A stretch of 8,576 nucleotides of DNA from Candidatus Bathyarchaeota archaeon (GTDB lineage: Archaea > Thermoproteota > Bathyarchaeia > TCS64): the NCBI GenBank assembly GCA_016867505.1, contig VGJH01000039.1:1-8576 (forward strand), in the 5' to 3' direction. Positions within the stretch are counted from its first letter, which is position 1. Every line of letters starts with the position of its first letter. Made by a program: the position numbers and the translations under genes. Shown here piece after piece: positions 5,707 to 8,576 of this stretch. The notes below the pieces were generated by a model. The model saw only the letters and a program-made list of their open reading frames with translations. It searched no databases and was not told the origin of the DNA.

Positions 5707-7007
5707 GATTCGTAGACATCGCTAAGATAATTGACGGAAAAAAAGATAATGAGCAGGTAAATGTAAGAGGCTGGCTTTGGAATAGTCGAAGCAGCGGAGG
5801 CATCCTGTTCTTAATGATAAGAGATGGCACTGGGATTTTACAGTGCACAGTTAATAAACGTAATGTTGATGAGGCTAATTATAATAAGCTGGAAAAGTTG
5901 ACACAAGAGTCTTCACTCGAAGTTAGTGGAATAGTAAAAAAGGATCAACGTGCGCTAAATGGTTACGAGCTCTCCGTTAATAATCTTGGAACAGTCTACA
6001 TTGCTCAACCAGATTTTCCAATTGCTAAAAAAGATCATGGCCTGGAATTCCTGATGGATAATAGGCATCTATGGATCAGAGACCCTAAATTGATGAATAT
6101 CTTCAGGATACGCAGTAAATTCATGGAATCTGCTCGAAAATACTTCTGGGAAAACGAATATACTGAGATACAAAGCCCAAGCTTCCAAACTGGAGCATGT
6201 GAAGGAGGCTCAACCCTATTCGAAGTTAAATACTTTGAAAGGAAAGGCGTCTACCTAAGCCAAAGCTGGCAGTTATATGCTGAAGCAATGATGAGTAGCG
6301 TAGGAAAAATCTTCACGCTTGCCCCAAGTTTTCGAGCAGAGCCAAGCAGGACACGTCGACACCTAAGTGAATTCTGGCATCTTGAATGTGAAGAACCCTG
6401 GAGCAACTTAAATAACATTAATGAAACTGGTGACAGACTCGTATGCTATATTGCACACAAATTAGCGAACGAAATGCCACGAGAGGTCAAGAATGCAGGT
6501 AGAGACCCAAATGAACTCCTAAAATTAAAACCCCCATTCCCAAAAATAACCTATGATGAAGCAGTTGAGATCGTACAGAAATCAGGGACAGAGATGAACT
6601 GGGGAGACGATTTTGGATGGCAGCAAGAAGAGCCCCTGACAAAAGAATTTGAGACACCCTTTTGGGTAAGGGGATTCCCAACAGGAATTAAGCCCTTCTA
6701 TCATATGCCAGATCCTGCTCGTCCAGAAGTGACACTTAGCTCAGATCTTCTAGCACCTGAAGGATATGGTGAAATAATTGGTGGAGGACAAAGAGTCCAT
6801 GATTACGATCAGCTAGTACAACGAATAATAAACGATGGATTCATACCAGAAGATTATGGGTGGTACACTGACCTTCGTAAATGGGGAACCGTGCCACATA
6901 GCGGTTTTGGATTAGGTGTAGAGAGGGTTCTTTGCTGGATGCTAAAGCTTGAACATATCCGGGATGCAATACCATTCCCAAGAGATATGCGCAGAGTATA
7001 CCCATAA
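5700..7007 (+). CDS. asnS: Asparaginyl-tRNA synthetase
   Basis: This 435-residue class IIb synthetase activates asparagine with ATP and attaches it to tRNA(Asn) in the cytoplasm. An N-terminal OB-fold that reads the anticodon covers roughly residues 18-105 (VNVRGWLWNSR near its start). The catalytic core follows. Motif 1 is around YTEIQSPSF (154-162), motif 2 is SFRAEPSRTRRHLSEFWHLE (210-229) and motif 3 is GFGLGVER (402-409). AsnRS rather than AspRS is indicated by QLYAEA (191-196) and by DLLAPEGYGEIIGGGQR (349-365), the asparagine-type block before motif 3. The OB-fold rules out the truncated archaeal asparagine synthetase that descends from this family. Its presence means the organism can make Asn-tRNA directly, although a GatCAB route could also exist elsewhere. 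alaX follows after 53 bp; a T4 run in that gap and the separate TATA-like boxes suggest independent transcripts. Confidence 0.93.
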   Translation: MTGFVDIAKIIDGKKDNEQVNVRGWLWNSRSSGGILFLMIRDGTGILQCTVNKRNVDEANYNKLEKLTQESSLEVSGIVKKDQRALNGYELSVNNLGTVYIAQPDFPIAKKDHGLEFLMDNRHLWIRDPKLMNIFRIRSKFMESARKYFWENEYTEIQSPSFQTGACEGGSTLFEVKYFERKGVYLSQSWQLYAEAMMSSVGKIFTLAPSFRAEPSRTRRHLSEFWHLECEEPWSNLNNINETGDRLVCYIAHKLANEMPREVKNAGRDPNELLKLKPPFPKITYDEAVEIVQKSGTEMNWGDDFGWQQEEPLTKEFETPFWVRGFPTGIKPFYHMPDPARPEVTLSSDLLAPEGYGEIIGGGQRVHDYDQLVQRIINDGFIPEDYGWYTDLRKWGTVPHSGFGLGVERVLCWMLKLEHIRDAIPFPRDMRRVYP

Positions 7008-7028
7008 AACACACTTTTAAAATTATTA

Positions 7029-7036
7029 TTTATATT
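7029..7036 (+). promoter_or_regulatory. Candidate TATA box for alaX
   Basis: TTTATATT is centred 28-29 bp before the TTG at 7061, so transcription would start at the TTG. This supports TTG as the true start. It is identical to the box before the small Cys/His gene. Confidence 0.45.
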
Positions 7037-7060
7037 CTGTTAACCTACCTATTTCTTGAA

Positions 7061-7711
7061 TTGACCAAAGAGCTTTTCAGAATAGATCCTTACATGAAAT
7101 ACTTTGATGCAAAGGTATTGCAGATTGAGAAAAATATAGTGGTTCTAGATCAAACTTGCTTTTTTCCTCAAGGTGGAGGTCAAGTAGGCGATATTGGTAA
7201 TTTATCTGGTATAAAAGTCGTTAACTCTTTAAAAGAAGGAGATCTTATTCAACACATCCTTGAATCTGAGTCTAATTTTACTTTAAATCAGATTGTTCAT
7301 GGTCAAATTGATTGGGATAGACGATACAAAATCATGCGGTTGCATTCTGCTGCTCATCTAGTATATTATGTAATGCAGGAGGTTTTTGGGAGCAGCTGTA
7401 AGCCATCTTCCTCAGGACTACTAGATGATAAAAAAGATAGATCAGATTATCTCTTCAATGAACCCTTAGATAGACAGAAGCTGATAGCTGTTGAAGAAAA
7501 AGTTAATAAACTAATATTAGACTCACTACCAATTTCACATGAAAAATTTAATAATGAAGATCGAATTACCTGGAGAATTTCATTATTTGCGCCAATGGAG
7601 TGTGGTGGAACACACGTAAAAAATACAAAAGAGATTGGCAAGATCAATATTAAAAGAGGAAGTAAACCAGGCAGAGGTAGAGAAAGAATCGAGATAAGTC
7701 TAAGCGAATAA
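7061..7711 (+). CDS. alaX: Alanyl-tRNA editing protein AlaX (AlaX-M type)
   Basis: AlaX proteins are free-standing relatives of the AlaRS editing domain. They hydrolyse tRNA(Ala) wrongly charged with serine (and in some members glycine), protecting translation from Ala-to-Ser errors. The zinc site is complete: His95 and His99 in HSAAH, Cys181 and His185 in CGGTH. The glycine-rich FFPQGGGQVGD (34-44) marks the N-terminal barrel shared with AlaRS and is kept in the medium-length AlaX-M group, which matches the 216-residue length. The end of the protein (EIGKINIKRG and RERIEI) also follows the AlaRS pattern. The start is TTG 7061: the residues it adds (LFRIDPYMKYFDAKV) match the usual family opening, which an internal ATG at 7094 would remove. 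It lies downstream of asnS, so two tRNA-charging functions sit together. A T5 run follows the stop. Confidence 0.93.
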   Translation: MTKELFRIDPYMKYFDAKVLQIEKNIVVLDQTCFFPQGGGQVGDIGNLSGIKVVNSLKEGDLIQHILESESNFTLNQIVHGQIDWDRRYKIMRLHSAAHLVYYVMQEVFGSSCKPSSSGLLDDKKDRSDYLFNEPLDRQKLIAVEEKVNKLILDSLPISHEKFNNEDRITWRISLFAPMECGGTHVKNTKEIGKINIKRGSKPGRGRERIEISLSE

Positions 7712-7717
7712 CATACA

Positions 7718-7722
7718 TTTTT
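7718..7722 (+). terminator. T-tract terminator after alaX
   Basis: TTTTT begins 6 bp after the alaX stop without a preceding stem. It is short, so termination here may be partial. Confidence 0.3.
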
Positions 7723-7735
7723 CAGAAAAGCAAAT

Positions 7736-7743
7736 AATTAAAA
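7736..7743 (+). promoter_or_regulatory. Candidate TATA box for the serine hydrolase gene
   Basis: AATTAAAA is centred 27-28 bp before the ATG at 7767, again the leaderless distance. Unlike the other genes here, this one also has a Shine-Dalgarno-like GGAG (7757-7760) six bases before the ATG, so a leadered transcript coming from upstream could also be translated. Confidence 0.35.
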
Positions 7744-7766
7744 AAGACCAATATCTGGAGACTATC

Positions 7767-8576
7767 ATGACCATGCTCAATTCTAAAAAAACACTGGATC
7801 TTGAAAGTTTCATTTTCAAACGAATGGGCGATTCAGGCATAGTTGGATTAAGTATTGCAATAATCGAAGACGACGAAATAACATATAAAAAGGGATTTGG
7901 GTTCAGAGATTTCATTCAGGGATCGAGTGCTACACCAGAAACAATCTATTGTATAGGAAGCGTAACCAAAACTTTTACTGCGTTAGGAATAATGCAGCTA
8001 CATGAGAAGGGCCTCATTAACATTAATGACCCGGTTGACAAATACATTCCATTTAAAAGTAAAGCGAATGGCGAAGAAGTTCTAATTAAACATATTTTAA
8101 GTCATAGCAGTGGATTCTCAGCGCTTGGATATGCTGAAGCAACTTTAGGTATGGTAACAGGAATCTATGACAGATGGTTCCCAATAGCAAGCCCCCAAGA
8201 CTTACTAATGTTTATGAATGGTGCAGAGGATTGGGCAATAACTAAACCAGGAGAACGTCATGCTTACCTCAATGAAGGATACATTATCCTTGGGTCAATA
8301 ATAGAAAAAGCATCAGGCACATCTTATCCCGATTATATCAAAGAAAATATCTTGAAACCTTTAGGAATGAATAAAAGCACTTTCAAAGAAGAGGATATTA
8401 TTAACGAAAAAGATGTAGCTACACCCTACATTACTTCAGAAAGTGGAGTCAAAGTTGCCACACGTTACCCTTATGGACAGATGATCGCTGATGGCGGATT
8501 AATGAGTAACTCAGAAGAGATGGTAAGATACATTAGGGCACTATTATCGAAAGGGACACTTGAAGGAGTAAAAATC
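7767..8576 (+). CDS. Beta-lactamase-family serine hydrolase (class C / PBP4*-like), 3' end outside window
   Basis: An open frame runs from ATG 7767 for 270 codons to the window edge. It has the SxxK catalytic motif as SVTK (Ser65, Lys68) and the second motif as YLN (Tyr167, Asn169), with the family blocks LSHSSGF (111-117), KPLGM (197-201) and DGGLMSNSEEM (242-252) in the right order. The third motif (KTG or HxG) would lie beyond the window. Members act as peptidases, esterases or amidases on small or peptide substrates. Archaea lack peptidoglycan, so a true penicillin-binding role is unlikely, and the substrate cannot be read from sequence. No signal peptide or membrane segment precedes the domain, so the enzyme is probably cytoplasmic. 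An internal ATG at 7773 is an alternative start, but the one at 7767 has both the GGAG and the TATA-like box at good distances. Confidence 0.9.
   Translation, partial: MTMLNSKKTLDLESFIFKRMGDSGIVGLSIAIIEDDEITYKKGFGFRDFIQGSSATPETIYCIGSVTKTFTALGIMQLHEKGLININDPVDKYIPFKSKANGEEVLIKHILSHSSGFSALGYAEATLGMVTGIYDRWFPIASPQDLLMFMNGAEDWAITKPGERHAYLNEGYIILGSIIEKASGTSYPDYIKENILKPLGMNKSTFKEEDIINEKDVATPYITSESGVKVATRYPYGQMIADGGLMSNSEEMVRYIRALLSKGTLEGVKI

Noticed and set aside
5700..7007. AspRS or the AsnRS-derived archaeal asparagine synthetase instead of AsnRS
   Set aside because: QLYAEA and the APEGYGEIIGGGQR block are of the asparagine type, and the N-terminal OB-fold is present, which the truncated synthetase lacks.
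5396..7772. Repeated TGACC near several gene starts as a shared regulatory motif
   Set aside because: In asnS, alaX and the serine hydrolase gene it is just the start codon followed by the Thr codon ACC, and the small-gene copy lacks a partner arm.

Overview
The window reads as a piece of an archaeal chromosome, most likely from the TACK side (Thaumarchaeota/Bathyarchaeota-like). The basis is a proofreading family-B DNA polymerase with a C-terminal PCNA-binding motif and an N-terminal region resembling those lineages, an archaeal-type asparaginyl-tRNA synthetase, a free-standing AlaX editing protein, and gene starts that mostly lack Shine-Dalgarno sequences but carry an AT-rich TATA-like box 27-34 nt upstream of the start codon, as expected of leaderless archaeal mRNAs. 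The lineage call is from memory of family features, not from a search. The DNA is AT-rich throughout. I see no mobile element, CRISPR array, rRNA or tRNA.

Layout. Positions 1-56 may hold the last codons of a membrane protein. On the minus strand, 60-866 is an arsenite methyltransferase (arsM), transcribed divergently from a 3-methyladenine DNA glycosylase I (tag, 998-1558) across a 131-bp promoter region. Between tag and the next gene (1559-1823) lies the largest gap. It contains a strongly paired element followed by a short hairpin and a T-run, which I read as a candidate small RNA with its own terminator, and then an operator-like palindrome over the start of an agmatinase-family ureohydrolase (1824-2720). 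Next comes an information-processing block on the plus strand: DNA polymerase B (2798-5362), an unrecognised 68-residue Cys/His protein (5402-5608), asparaginyl-tRNA synthetase (5700-7007) and the alanyl-tRNA editing protein AlaX (7061-7711). The window ends inside a beta-lactamase-family serine hydrolase (7767 to past 8576).

How the genes fit together. polB, the Cys/His protein, asnS and alaX look like housekeeping: replication plus two proteins of tRNA charging and its quality control. ArsM (arsenic detoxification), Tag (alkylation repair), the ureohydrolase (polyamine or guanidino-compound metabolism) and the serine hydrolase are accessory. Although seven genes run in the same direction, each has its own TATA-like box close to the start, so separate short transcripts look more likely than one operon. 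No complete undescribed multi-gene system is evident. The best leads for something new are the structured RNA at about 1619-1716, the palindromic control region at 1780-1830, and the small Cys/His protein beside polB.
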